This document shows positions 17,068-26,382 of a DNA stretch of 64,000 nt, piece by piece. Every line of letters begins with the position of its first letter. Position 1 is the stretch's first letter. The stretch comes from SLRI01 sp942491185 (GTDB lineage: Bacteria; Pseudomonadota; Alphaproteobacteria; Geminicoccales; Geminicoccaceae): positions 124,001 through 188,000 of the forward strand of contig CALOAB010000004.1 in assembly GCA_942491185.1 (NCBI GenBank), given 5' to 3'. Position numbers and translations under genes: made by a program. The notes below the pieces were generated by a model, which saw only the letters and a program-made list of their open reading frames with translations, was not told where the DNA came from and searched no databases.

Positions 17068-18378
17068 CTACAGGCGATCGATGATGACCGGCGCTGCTGG
17101 TGGCGGCTGCTCTGCGATGGTGAAGGCCCGGGCGAGCGCGCCAGCAACAAGCTCGCTCTGATCACGATCGCGACTGTGCACCAGCGCCAGCGGATCGCCG
17201 GTCTCGACGCGCCGGCCAATACCGGCAATGGCGCTGAGCCCCACCGCATGGTCGACGGCCTGGTCTGGCCGTGTCCGACCGCCACCGAGCTCGATCACCG
17301 CAAGGCCGAGCTGCCGCGTCGCAACGGCACTGACGAAGCCGCTCGCGGGCGCCGGCACGGCGACGACGACAGGTGCTTCGGCATGCGCCAATGCCCTGGG
17401 CGCCAGCGCGTCGCGTGGTCCGCCCAAGGCCGCCACCATGCGCGCGAAGCGCTCGGCAGCGCTACCGTCGGCGAGCGCTGCCTCGAGCCTTGCCCGGCCG
17501 GAGACCGCGTCAGGCTCGAGACCCGAGAGCGCCAGCAGCTCGACACCGAGCGTCAGCACGACTTCGGCGAGCCGCAAGTCGCGGGCACGCCCGTCGAGAA
17601 AAGCCACCGCCTCGGCCACCTCCAGCGCATTGCCGGCGGTCGTGCCCAGACACTCGTTCATGTCGGTCAACAGCGCACGGGTCGGCAGGCCCGCCGCATT
17701 GGCGACCCCGGCTATCGCCCGGCCGAGTGAAGCTGCGTCATCGTGGGTGCGCATGAAGGCGCCATTGCCGAGCTTGACGTCCATGACGAGCCCGGCGGCG
17801 CCGACGGCGAGCTTCTTCGAGAGGATCGAGGCCACGATCAGCGGCCGGCTCTCCACGGTCGCCGTGACATCGCGAATGGCGTAGAGGCGCCGGTCGGCTG
17901 GCGCCAGATCGTCCGTCTGGCCGACGATGGCACAGCCGACATCGCGGACGACAGCGGCAAAGCGGTCGAGGGACGGACGCGTGTCGTAGCCCCTGAAGCT
18001 CTCGAGCTTGTCCAGCGTGCCGCCGGTGTGGCCGAGGCCACGGCCCGAGACCATCGGCACATAGGCACCAACCGCCGCCAGCAGCGGCGCCAGAATGAGG
18101 CTGACCTTGTCGCCGATGCCGCCTGATGAGTGCTTGTCGACGGTGGGACCCGGCAGGTCGGGCCACGCCAGCTTGCGACCACTTGCGGCCATGGCACGGG
18201 TGAGCGCCACCGTCTCGTCCTCGTCCATGCCGTTGAGGACCACCGCCATCGCGAAGGCGCCGGCCTGCGCATCGCCGAAGCTGCCATCGACGAGCCCACG
18301 TACGACCGTATCGATTTCCGCTTCTGAAAGCGCCTCGCCGTCACGCTTCCGGGCGATGATCTCCTGCGGCAGCGTCAA
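17068..18378 (-). CDS. deoA: thymidine (pyrimidine-nucleoside) phosphorylase DeoA
   Basis: A 436-residue enzyme that splits thymidine or deoxyuridine with phosphate into base and deoxyribose-1-phosphate. The glycosyltransferase-3 domains are complete. KHSSGGIGDKVSL binds phosphate, and SGRGLGHTGGTLDKLES, the VESRPLIVASILSKK segment and a C-terminal SAF/hammerhead-like region follow. It uses a TTG start at 18378 that overlaps the deoC stop as TTGA; the long in-frame extension upstream to 19008 is a shadow of deoC. It is the last gene of the nucleoside salvage operon. Confidence 0.93.
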   Translation of the reverse strand: MTLPQEIIARKRDGEALSEAEIDTVVRGLVDGSFGDAQAGAFAMAVVLNGMDEDETVALTRAMAASGRKLAWPDLPGPTVDKHSSGGIGDKVSLILAPLLAAVGAYVPMVSGRGLGHTGGTLDKLESFRGYDTRPSLDRFAAVVRDVGCAIVGQTDDLAPADRRLYAIRDVTATVESRPLIVASILSKKLAVGAAGLVMDVKLGNGAFMRTHDDAASLGRAIAGVANAAGLPTRALLTDMNECLGTTAGNALEVAEAVAFLDGRARDLRLAEVVLTLGVELLALSGLEPDAVSGRARLEAALADGSAAERFARMVAALGGPRDALAPRALAHAEAPVVVAVPAPASGFVSAVATRQLGLAVIELGGGRTRPDQAVDHAVGLSAIAGIGRRVETGDPLALVHSRDRDQSELVAGALARAFTIAEQPPPAAPVIIDRL

Positions 18379-19145
18379 GAGCGGCTGAGCCCGACCAGCT
18401 CGTCGAGGAGCTTCGACGCCCCGATCCGGAAGCGATCCGGCGCCAGCCAGGCATCGCCCATGACCGTCTCGCCGATCTGCCAGTAGCGCATCGCGTCCCG
18501 GGCCGTCCGCACGCCGCCCGAGACCTTCACCCCCACTTTGCCCCCGGCCTCCGCGGCCACGGCGAAGAGCAGGGCTGCGGCCTCCGGCGTGGCGCCAACC
18601 GGGATCTTGCCGGTCGAGGTCTTGAGGAAGTCGACCCCGGCCATGACGGCGGAGCGTGCCACGGCCGTGATCAGCTCCGGCCGCTCGAGCCGGCCCGTCT
18701 CGAGGATGAGCTTGAGCGTGGTTTGCGGCCCGGTGGCCGCGCGACAAAGTGTGATCAGCTCGCCGGTGAGACCGACATCGCCTTCCAGGGTCGCATCCAG
18801 CGGTGCCACGATGTCGACCTCGCCCGCACCCGCGGCAACGGCAGCCGCCGCCGCATCGGCGGTGCCGGCAAGATCGTCGCCGCCGGCCGGAAAGTTGACG
18901 ACCGTGGCGAGCCGCACCGTTCCGCCGGCGAGGCAGCGCGCCGCCACCGGCAGCGCTTGCGGGAAGACGCAGACCGCGGCCACGCCATGATTCGTGGCGA
19001 GCGCGCACAAGGCCTCGATCTCGGCCTCGGTCTCGTCGCCATTGAGCGAGGTGAGGTCGATTGTCTCCACCATGCGGCGGGCGAGCGTCGCATCGACCTG
19101 TCGCGCATCGGCAGCGGCGAGAACGGCGTCGAGATCAAGCCGCAT
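18375..19145 (-). CDS. deoC: deoxyribose-phosphate aldolase DeoC
   Basis: A 256-residue TIM-barrel aldolase. It cleaves 2-deoxyribose-5-phosphate to glyceraldehyde-3-phosphate and acetaldehyde. Schiff-base Lys175 is in DFLKTSTGK, the second Lys207 in VGVKVSGGVR, and Asp111 in EVDIVAPLD. The length matches the E. coli-type enzyme (259 residues). Its start overlaps the end of the pnp part of the fusion by 11 bases, and its stop overlaps deoA. It completes degradation of the deoxyribose freed by phosphorylases upstream and downstream. Confidence 0.95.
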   Translation of the reverse strand: MRLDLDAVLAAADARQVDATLARRMVETIDLTSLNGDETEAEIEALCALATNHGVAAVCVFPQALPVAARCLAGGTVRLATVVNFPAGGDDLAGTADAAAAAVAAGAGEVDIVAPLDATLEGDVGLTGELITLCRAATGPQTTLKLILETGRLERPELITAVARSAVMAGVDFLKTSTGKIPVGATPEAAALLFAVAAEAGGKVGVKVSGGVRTARDAMRYWQIGETVMGDAWLAPDRFRIGASKLLDELVGLSRS

Positions 19146-20365
19146 GGCGAACGAGCTCCTTCATCGCGTTGGTCAACAACCGCTCCAGCCGCTCCGCAGC
19201 CTGCCCGGCCACGGACAAGGTCTCGTCATGGCTCAAGGGTTGATCGGCGAGGCCGGCGGCGCGATTGGTGACGATCGAGAGGCCCAGCACCTTCAGCCCG
19301 GCATGGCGGGCGAGGATCGCCTCGGGCACCGTCGACATCCCGACCAGATCGGCGCCGAGGCTGCGAAAGGCGCGAATCTCGGCCGGGGTCTCGAAGCTCG
19401 GCCCCGGTGTCGCCAGATAAACGCCCTTGGCGAGCGGAATTCTCGCTTGCCGCACCGCTGGCCTCGATCAGCTCGACGAGGCCTGGATCGTAGACGGCCG
19501 ACATGTCGGGAAAACGCGGGCCGTGCCGTTCGTCGTTGGGTCCGGTGAGCGGATTGACGCCCAGCATGTTGATGTGGTCGGTGATGACGGCGATGGCACC
19601 GGGCGCGATCGACGGCGCAATGGCGCCGCTGGCATTGGTCAAGACCAGGAGTTGCGTGCCGAGCGCCTCGAGCGTGTGGATCATGGTGGCGAGCGCCGCC
19701 GTGCCGGTGCCCTCGTAGACATGCACGCGTCCCTGCAGGCAGGCGACCGGCACGCCGCCCAAGCGGCCCGTGACCAGCCGCCCACCATGGCCTTCCACGG
19801 TGGGGCGCGGGAAGCCCGGAAGGTCGGCATAAGCGATCGCCGCAGCACCCTCGAGCCGATCAGCGAGGCCGCCGAGGCCCGATCCGAGAATGATTGCGAC
19901 CTTGGGAAAGGGCTCGGAGAACCGCTCGCGCAGCACGTCGGCGGCGCTCTTCGGCTCGTTCGACGTGACCGCCGGCGCGCCCAGCGCCAACGGACCAAAC
20001 GCCATCGGCAAGAGCTCGCCGATGGTCGATGCGGCGATGCTGCCGTCCGCGCCCACCATGTGCACTGGCGTCGCGGGCGGCGCGAACTCGCTCAACAGCT
20101 GCCGACAGCCGCCGCATGGCGAGCAGGGCTCGTCGCCGCTGCCGACGATGACGATCTCGGCGATCCGCTGCGCGCCGGCGGCGATCATGGCGGCGACGGC
20201 CGATCGCTCGGCGCAGAGACCCTGGGGATAGGCCGCGTTCTCGACATTGGCGCCGACATGCACGTCGCCTGCAGCGGTGCGCAGCGCGCAACCGACCTTG
20301 AATCTGGAATAGGGCACGTAGGCACGGGCCTGGACGGCGCGAGCCCGCTCGAGCAGATCCCTCAT
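19135..20365 (-). pseudogene. cytidine deaminase-purine nucleoside phosphorylase fusion, frameshifted near its end
   Basis: One open frame encodes two enzymes. Residues 1-130 are cytidine deaminase (Cdd): CAER with catalytic Glu53 and zinc ligands Cys51, Cys84 and Cys87 in CSPCGGCRQ. After a linker (131-140) with no stop or clear restart comes a trimeric-type purine nucleoside phosphorylase. It has GSGLGG 161-166, EGHGG with His193, LTNASGA around Asn244 and TDHINM 262-267. At residue 303 (about 19456) one extra G throws the frame off. The next frame continues VRQARIPLAKGVYLATPGPS to the natural end at 19135. With the base removed the product is 409 residues. The deaminase half is intact; the phosphorylase would lose its last 106 residues. 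It could be a sequencing error or a real mutation. Confidence 0.85.
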
Positions 20366-21337
20366 CGTTCTTTGACGTAAGGCTGGCCGATGGCCTTGGG
20401 TGCCACTGCCCGACCGACGAACCCGGCCAGCAGCAGGATGGTCAGGAGGTACGGCAAAGCCTGGATCGCCTGGGTCGGCACCTCGCCGATCAGCGGCAGC
20501 TCGACACCCTGCAAGCCGCGCCTGAACGGCATCGGCGAAGGCGAAGAGCAGGCACGCCATCAGCGCCGGCACCGGCCGCCATTTGCCGAAGATCAGCGCT
20601 GCGAGCGCCAGATAGCCCTTGCCGGCCGACATGTCGCGGGTGAACCCGGCACCCTGCGCGATGGAGAGATAGGCGCCGGCGATGCCGCAGAGCACGCCAG
20701 TGACCATGAGTGCGCGAAAGCGCATGGCGGTGACGGAGATGCCGGCCGTGTCGACCGCGCTCGGGTTCTCGCCCACGGCGCGCAGGCGCAACCCGAAGCG
20801 GGTCTTGTACACCACCCAAGCGACCACCGGCACGGAGAGCGCCGCCACGTAGACCAGGAGGTTGTGGCCACTGATCACATCGGCATAGAGCGGCCCGAGA
20901 TAGGGTACGTCGCGAAGCGCCTCGGCAAAGGGCAGGTCGATGGAGCGAAAGCGCATGCCCTCGCCCGTGACCGGCACCCGGCCAGCCTGCTGGAACCAGG
21001 CATCCGCCAGCACCGGGCCCAAGCCGGCGACGGTGATGTTGAGCGCCATGCCCGACACCACCTGGTCGCCGCGATGGGTGATGCAGGCAAAGCCGTGCAG
21101 CATGGCGAGCGCGAACGAGACGCCAATGCCGGTGATCAAGCCCATCCAGGCCGAGCCGGTGAGCGCTGCCGCAGCAGCGGCGGCGAAGGCGGCGCCCAGC
21201 AACTTGCCTTCGAGGCCGATATCGACGACGCCGCTGCGCTCCGCGAAGAGGCCGGCCATGGCGCAGAGCACGAGCGGCGTGGCGAGGCGAAACGTGCTCG
21301 CCGTCAACAGGAGGGCCTGGGTCCAGAGCTCCTCCAT
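20362..21337 (-). pseudogene. nucleoside ABC transporter permease 2, frameshifted near its end
   Basis: The inner-membrane permease of a BMP-type nucleoside importer (YufQ/NupC-like). About 270 residues of multi-pass membrane sequence are in one frame, with LCAMAGLFAERSGVVDIGLEGKLL at residues 27-50 and a VGENPSAVDTAGI loop. At about 20512 one extra base (CTTGCAG where CTGCAG is expected) breaks the frame. The correct continuation, RLQGVELPLIGEVPTQAIQ to QPYVKER, ends at a TGA at 20364-20362 that overlaps the cdd start by ATGA. The repaired length is 324 residues, as in homologues. The start overlaps permease 1 by one base. It may be intact if the extra base is an error. Confidence 0.85.
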
Positions 21338-22437
21338 CAGGCCGGCACCGGCACGGCGGGTCGGGCGAAGCGGGCCTCGAGCCAGGGCCTGAACATATGC
21401 TCGAGCGCACCGGCAAAGAGGATGACCAGTCCCTGGATGACCACGACCATGTCGCGGTTGATGCGCGGCATGTCGAAGGCGAGCTCGGCACCGCCCTGGT
21501 AGAGGGCACCGAAGAGCAGTGCCGCGAGCACGATGCCGACCGGATGGTTTCGGCCCATGAGCGCCACGGCGATGCCGACGAAGCCATAGCCCCCGGTGAA
21601 GCCGACGGTCAGCCGATGCTGGGAGCCCAGGACCTCGTTCAACGACATCATGCCGGCAAGCGCACCGGAAAGCGCCATCGCGATCATGATCTGCTTGGCA
21701 GGCGAGATGCCACCATAGACAGCCGCCGCCTCGCTTCGCCCAACGACGCGCATCTCGTAGCCGACGCGCGTCTTCCAGACATAGAGCCAGTAGAGCACGC
21801 AGGCGATGAGCGCGATGAGCAGGGACGCGTTCAATGGCGAACGGCCGATGGCGATGCCCAGATCACCCAGCACGTTGTGCAGCTGTGGCAGCCACATGCG
21901 CTCATCGAAGGTGGCGCTCTCGGGGATTTGCTGACCTTCGCGGCGGAGCGGGTTGACCAGGAGATAGGTCATGATCGAGGCGGCGATGAAGTTCAGCATG
22001 ATCGTCGTGATCACGGTGTGGCTGCCGCGCCGTGCCTGCAGCCAGCCCGGGATGAAGCCCCAGACGCCGCCGAACAAGGCGGCGGCCATGATGCCGATCA
22101 TGATGCCGATGGGTGCCGGCCAGTGACCGAGATAGATGCCGACCAGACCAACGCCGAGGCCACCGATATAGGCCTGGCCTTCGCCGCCGATATTGAAGAG
22201 CCCGCACTGGAAGGCGAGCGCCACGGCGAGCCCGGTAAAGATGAAGTTGGTGGTGTAGAAGAGCGTGTAGCCGATCGCTTCGCCATAGCCGAAGGCGCCG
22301 TAGACCAGGAACCGGGCGGCCTCCAGCGGGCTCTCGCCCAGCACCACCACGATGAGCCCGGCAACCAGGAAAGCCATGCCGAGATTCATCAGCGGCAGAA
22401 GGCCGAAATTCACCCAGCCCGGCAGCTTGGTGGGCAT
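21337..22437 (-). CDS. nucleoside ABC transporter permease 1
   Basis: A 366-residue polytopic membrane protein with about nine hydrophobic segments, the partner of the following permease. Typical features are FNIGGEGQAYIGG near residue 82 and TTIMLNFIAA near residue 137. It belongs to the BPD_transp_2 family (YufP/RbsC-like) used by BMP-type nucleoside importers. The ATG at 22437 overlaps the stop of the ATPase by one base (TGATG); the longer frame to 22803 reads across the ATPase gene and is a shadow. Its own stop overlaps permease 2 in the same way. Confidence 0.92.
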   Translation of the reverse strand: MPTKLPGWVNFGLLPLMNLGMAFLVAGLIVVVLGESPLEAARFLVYGAFGYGEAIGYTLFYTTNFIFTGLAVALAFQCGLFNIGGEGQAYIGGLGVGLVGIYLGHWPAPIGIMIGIMAAALFGGVWGFIPGWLQARRGSHTVITTIMLNFIAASIMTYLLVNPLRREGQQIPESATFDERMWLPQLHNVLGDLGIAIGRSPLNASLLIALIACVLYWLYVWKTRVGYEMRVVGRSEAAAVYGGISPAKQIMIAMALSGALAGMMSLNEVLGSQHRLTVGFTGGYGFVGIAVALMGRNHPVGIVLAALLFGALYQGGAELAFDMPRINRDMVVVIQGLVILFAGALEHMFRPWLEARFARPAVPVPA

Positions 22438-23981
22438 CAGGCCGCCTCGCGAATGCCGGCCATCAGCATCCCGATACGCCGTGCACTGGCCTCCTCGCCG
22501 GTCATCTCGCCGGTGATCATCCCGTCGAACATGACGATGATGCGATCGGCGAGCGAGAGGATCTCGTCGAGCTCGACGGAGACGAGCAGGATGGCCTTGC
22601 CGGCATCGCGCATCTCGATCAGCCGCTTGTGGATGAACTCGATGGCACCGATATCGACCCCACGCGTCGGCTGGCCGACGAGCAGCAGGTCGGGATCGTG
22701 CTCCATCTCGCGCGCCAGGACGAGCTTTTGCTGGTTGCCGCCGGAGAACGAGGTCGCCTGGAGCAGCGGCGCTACCGGTCGGACATCGTAGCCCTGCATC
22801 CAATCGAGGCAGTGCGCGATGATCCCACGCTTCTTCAAGAAGCCATGGTCGGTGTAGGCGGGCAGCAGCTGATAGCCCAATATCGCATTCTCATAAGCCG
22901 GAAAGCCGCGCACGAGGCCCATTCTCAGGCGGTCCTCAGGCACGTGACCCAGCTTCTTTCGTCTGGCGTCGGCCGCATCCAGAATGGGCTCGCCATGTAG
23001 CAAGACGCGTCCGCTGGACAGCTTGCGGATGCCGGACAAGGCTTCGAGCAGCTCCGACTGGCCGTTGCCGGCAACACCGGCGATGCCGACGATCTCGCCA
23101 GCCCGGACAGCGAAGCTCACATCCTTGACCCGTCGCACGCCCTGCTCGTCGGTGACCTCGAGATGCTCGACGTCCAAGACTGGTGCTGCAGGCCGCGCCG
23201 GCTGCTTGTCGACCCGCAACAAGACCTTGCGGCCGACCATGAGCTCGGCCAGCTCCTCCGTCGTCGTCTCGGCCGTCGGCCGGTGCGCCACCATCTCACC
23301 GCCGCGCATGACGCTGACAGTGTCGGTGACCGCCATGATCTCCCGCAGCTTGTGGGTGATCAAGATCACCGTCCGGCCCTGCGTCTTCAGGCTGTCGAGG
23401 ATGCGAAACAGATGGTCCGCCTCCTGCGGCGTCAGCACGCCGGTCGGCTCGTCGAGGATGAGCACGTGAGCGCCGCGAAACAGCGCCTTCAAGATCTCGA
23501 CCCGCTGCTGGATGCCGACCGGCAGATCGGCCACCTTGGCATCGATATCGACCTCGAGCGCGTAGTCGCGCTCGAGTCTGAGCAGCTCCTCCCTGGCCTT
23601 CGCTTTTCCTGCCTTGAGCGTCCAGCCGCCCTCGGCGCCGAGCAGGATGTTCTCGAGCACGGTGAACGGCTCGACCAGCATGAAGTGCTGATGCACCATG
23701 CCGATGCCGGCCTTGATCGCATCCTCCGGCGACTGGATCGTCCGCACCTCGCCATCCACCAGGATCCGGCCGGAATCGGCCTGGTAGAAGCCGTAGAGGA
23801 TGTTCATCAAGGTCGACTTGCCGGCACCGTTCTCACCGATGATGCCGTGGATGGTGCCGGGCTGCACCCTGAGGTCGATGTTCTGGTTGGCCCGAACCGG
23901 ACCGAACGACTTGTTGATGCCGTCGAGCGCCACCGCCGGCGGAGCGCCTTCGGCGCCGCCGGCTGTGGTCGCGTCGCTCAT
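22437..23981 (-). CDS. nucleoside ABC transporter ATP-binding protein (double ABC domain)
   Basis: A 514-residue ATPase with two ABC domains in one chain, as in YufO/RbsA. Domain one has Walker A GENGAGKS (residues 51-58), a degenerate signature LPVGIQQRVEI, and Walker B LILDEPTGVLTPQE. Domain two has a degenerate Walker A (GVAGNGQSE), signature SFSGGNQQKLVLARE and LLVGQPTRGVD. It powers import of nucleosides through the two permeases. The binding protein gene lies 12 bases upstream. The family match is clear, while substrate specificity is inferred from the salvage genes in the same operon. Confidence 0.95.
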   Translation of the reverse strand: MSDATTAGGAEGAPPAVALDGINKSFGPVRANQNIDLRVQPGTIHGIIGENGAGKSTLMNILYGFYQADSGRILVDGEVRTIQSPEDAIKAGIGMVHQHFMLVEPFTVLENILLGAEGGWTLKAGKAKAREELLRLERDYALEVDIDAKVADLPVGIQQRVEILKALFRGAHVLILDEPTGVLTPQEADHLFRILDSLKTQGRTVILITHKLREIMAVTDTVSVMRGGEMVAHRPTAETTTEELAELMVGRKVLLRVDKQPARPAAPVLDVEHLEVTDEQGVRRVKDVSFAVRAGEIVGIAGVAGNGQSELLEALSGIRKLSSGRVLLHGEPILDAADARRKKLGHVPEDRLRMGLVRGFPAYENAILGYQLLPAYTDHGFLKKRGIIAHCLDWMQGYDVRPVAPLLQATSFSGGNQQKLVLAREMEHDPDLLLVGQPTRGVDIGAIEFIHKRLIEMRDAGKAILLVSVELDEILSLADRIIVMFDGMITGEMTGEEASARRIGMLMAGIREAA

Positions 23982-23993
23982 CGGAAGGGCGCC

Positions 23994-24983
23994 CTAGTTC
24001 TGGGTCGAGTAGTAGTCCTCGACCACGATGTCGCCGGCGATGATCTCGGCCTTGGCCGCCTCGATCGCCGCTTCCATGTCGGGCGTGATCAGCTCACGAT
24101 TGTTCTCGTCCAAGGCGTAGCCGACACCCTCGTCGGCGACGCCACGCGTGCTGGCGCCAGCCTCCCAGGTGCCGTCCATGCTGTCCTTGAAGGCATCGTA
24201 GACAGCGATGTCGACCCGCTTGAGCATTGAGGTCAGCACGCTGCCCGGGTGCAGGTGGTTCTGGTTGCTGTCGACGCCGATCGAAAGCTTGCCCTCGTCG
24301 GCTGCCGCCTGCAGCACGCCGAGCCCAGTGGAGCCGGCAGCCGCATAGACCACGTCCGCACCCTGATTGAACTGCCCGATGGCGAGCTCGCCGCCGCGCG
24401 CCGGATCGTTCCAGGCCGCCGGCGTCGTGCCGGTCATGTTGACCAGGACCTCGGCGTCCGGGTTCGCGTGCTTGACGCCCTGCTCGTAGCCATGCGCGAA
24501 GTTGCGGATGAGTGGGATGTCCATGCCGCCGACGAAGCCGACCGTGCCGGTCTCGGACGCCATGGCGGCCGCCATGCCGACGAGGAACGACCCCTCGTGC
24601 TCCTTGAAGACGACCGATTGCACGTTCGGCAGATCGACGATGGCATCGATGATCGTGAAATTGACGTCGGGATTCTCGGCCGCGATGGTCTCGAGCGGCG
24701 TGGCGTTCTGGAAGCCCACAACGACGACGATATTGGCGCCCGAGCGGATCATCCGGCGCATCGCCTGGTCGCGCTGCGCCTCCTGGGTGACCTCGAACTC
24801 GAGATACTCGATGCCGGTCTCTTCCTTGAATCGCTCGGCGCCGTTGTAGGCAGCCTCGTTGAACGACTTGTCGAACTTGCCGCCCATGTCGAAGATGACG
24901 GCGGGCGTGAAGTCCTGTGCCGCCGCGCTGCCGGCGACCAGCGCCGCCACGCCCACTGCAACGCCCATGACCAGCTTGCGCAT
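23994..24983 (-). CDS. BMP-family nucleoside-binding ABC transporter protein
   Basis: A 329-residue periplasmic binding protein of the basic membrane protein (PnrA/BmpA) family, which binds purine or pyrimidine nucleosides. A Sec signal peptide spans about 1-22 and ends SAAA-QDF. There is no lipobox Cys, so it is soluble. FDMGGKFDKSFNEAAYNG at about 31-48 and VGVSN-like segments mark the family. The ATG at 24983 is preceded by a purine-rich GGGATGGA. The frame running on to 25307 is a shadow of the cyclase. It is the first gene of the salvage operon, divergent from the cyclase at 25144. Confidence 0.93.
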   Translation of the reverse strand: MRKLVMGVAVGVAALVAGSAAAQDFTPAVIFDMGGKFDKSFNEAAYNGAERFKEETGIEYLEFEVTQEAQRDQAMRRMIRSGANIVVVVGFQNATPLETIAAENPDVNFTIIDAIVDLPNVQSVVFKEHEGSFLVGMAAAMASETGTVGFVGGMDIPLIRNFAHGYEQGVKHANPDAEVLVNMTGTTPAAWNDPARGGELAIGQFNQGADVVYAAAGSTGLGVLQAAADEGKLSIGVDSNQNHLHPGSVLTSMLKRVDIAVYDAFKDSMDGTWEAGASTRGVADEGVGYALDENNRELITPDMEAAIEAAKAEIIAGDIVVEDYYSTQN

Positions 24984-25143
24984 TAGTCCATCCCAATCTC
25001 TTTGTTCAGGTTCCTCGCTAGAAAAAAGCGTAGGCGAGGCAGCGGCAAAAGCAAGCGGCTTTGCGCGGCGCGCAGGACGGATGACAACCCGGGACATCGG
25101 GCGTAAGCGACAACCGGGCACGCTTCTGCAAAGAGCGCAAACA

Positions 25144-26382
25144 ATGTCACCAACTGAGAATCCGGCCTCTTCAGAGCACGGCCGTCTTGCGCTCGACGAT
25201 CTTGCCATCGCCAGTGCGTGCGAGACAGCGATGATCCAAGACCTTGTGGCGCGACGCCTGGTTGCCGGACCCGCGGCGGACGGCACCTTCGCCAGCGGCG
25301 AGATCACCCGGCTACGACTGATCCGGGCGCTCTTGAGCTCCGGTGTCGGACTCGAGGAGCTCGCAGAAGCCGTGGCCGCTGGCCGGCTCTCTTTCGATTT
25401 CGCCAGTGAGGTGATCGCCGACCCGCCCGGCCTGACGACCCGAGATCAGCGGCAGGCACTCGCTTCGATCGGTCTCGACGAGGCCTTTGCCAGACGCCTG
25501 CAATTGGCGATCGGCCTGCCGCAGGGCGACCCGGATCGGCCGATCCGGGAAGACGATCTGGAACTCTACACACTGGTCGCCGCCGGACGCAGCGAAGGTC
25601 TCTCGGAGGAAACCCTGCTCGCCGTGTTGCGCAGCTTTGGCGTTGCCATACGCAGCATCGTCGGCGCGCAACGCGATCTCTTCCGACAGGCGGTCGAGGA
25701 GCCGCTCTTGGCCAGCGGCGCCAGCCGCGGCCAGGTCCTGGAGCAAACGGCGCAGAGCAGGCTGCGCCTCCAGCGCATGGGCTATCGCGTCGTCTTCCTG
25801 CTGCTGCGTCGCATGCTGGAGGAAGCCGTCTTCGAGAATGTGATCCTGCGCTTGGAAGAAGCGCTCGAGGAAGCCGCGGTCGGTCGTGTCGGTGATGCTG
25901 GCACCTCGACGATCGCGTTTGCTGACCTCAGCGGCTTCACGCAGCTCACCCTGCAGCTTGGCGACGCCGCCGCAGCAGAGCACAGCAGTCGCTTCATCGC
26001 GCTCGTCCAAGATGTCACGACGACCTTCGGCGGCAGGCTCGTCAAGCCACTGGGCGACGGCGTGATGCTGCATTTCAAGCGCCCGGGCGAGGCGATCGAG
26101 TGCCTGGCAGCACTCATTCTCTCAGCCGGCAAGGCCGGACTGCCGGCGTTGCGTGCCGGTGTCGCCGTTGGTCCTGTGGTCAGCCGCGACGGCGACTTCT
26201 TCGGCCACACCGTCAACCTCGCAGCGCGCCTCTCGGCGGCGGCAGCACCAAGCGAGATCTGGGCAACACCTGCCGTGGCTGCGGCCGCGACAGCAGTGAC
26301 CTTTGCCGAGCGACCGCCGCCGAAGCTCAAAGGCATCGACGATGTCGGCGTGATCCACGCCGCCCGTATCACCGTCGCCTAG
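25144..26382 (+). CDS. class III adenylate/guanylate cyclase with N-terminal regulatory domain
   Basis: A 412-residue soluble cyclase. The catalytic domain begins near residue 255. It has metal-binding Asp in FADLSGFT, Lys plus Asp in VKPLGDGVMLHF, and the transition-state Asn and Arg in TVNLAARLS. All residues for a functional homodimer appear present. The N-terminal 230 residues are helical and begin like a MerR or DNA-binding helix (SGEITRLRLIRALLSSGVGLEELAEAV). This resembles the pH-sensing autoinhibitory domain of mycobacterial Rv1264. That comparison is from memory. The nucleotide product (cAMP likely) is inferred. Its stop shares CTAG with the convergent hydrolase gene. Confidence 0.88.
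   Translation: MSPTENPASSEHGRLALDDLAIASACETAMIQDLVARRLVAGPAADGTFASGEITRLRLIRALLSSGVGLEELAEAVAAGRLSFDFASEVIADPPGLTTRDQRQALASIGLDEAFARRLQLAIGLPQGDPDRPIREDDLELYTLVAAGRSEGLSEETLLAVLRSFGVAIRSIVGAQRDLFRQAVEEPLLASGASRGQVLEQTAQSRLRLQRMGYRVVFLLLRRMLEEAVFENVILRLEEALEEAAVGRVGDAGTSTIAFADLSGFTQLTLQLGDAAAAEHSSRFIALVQDVTTTFGGRLVKPLGDGVMLHFKRPGEAIECLAALILSAGKAGLPALRAGVAVGPVVSRDGDFFGHTVNLAARLSAAAAPSEIWATPAVAAAATAVTFAERPPPKLKGIDDVGVIHAARITVA

Noticed and set aside
17068..19008. 646-residue frame joining deoA to upstream sequence
   Set aside because: The first 210 residues are Arg/Gly-rich and read out of phase through deoC. DeoA has its own TTG start with a TTGA overlap.
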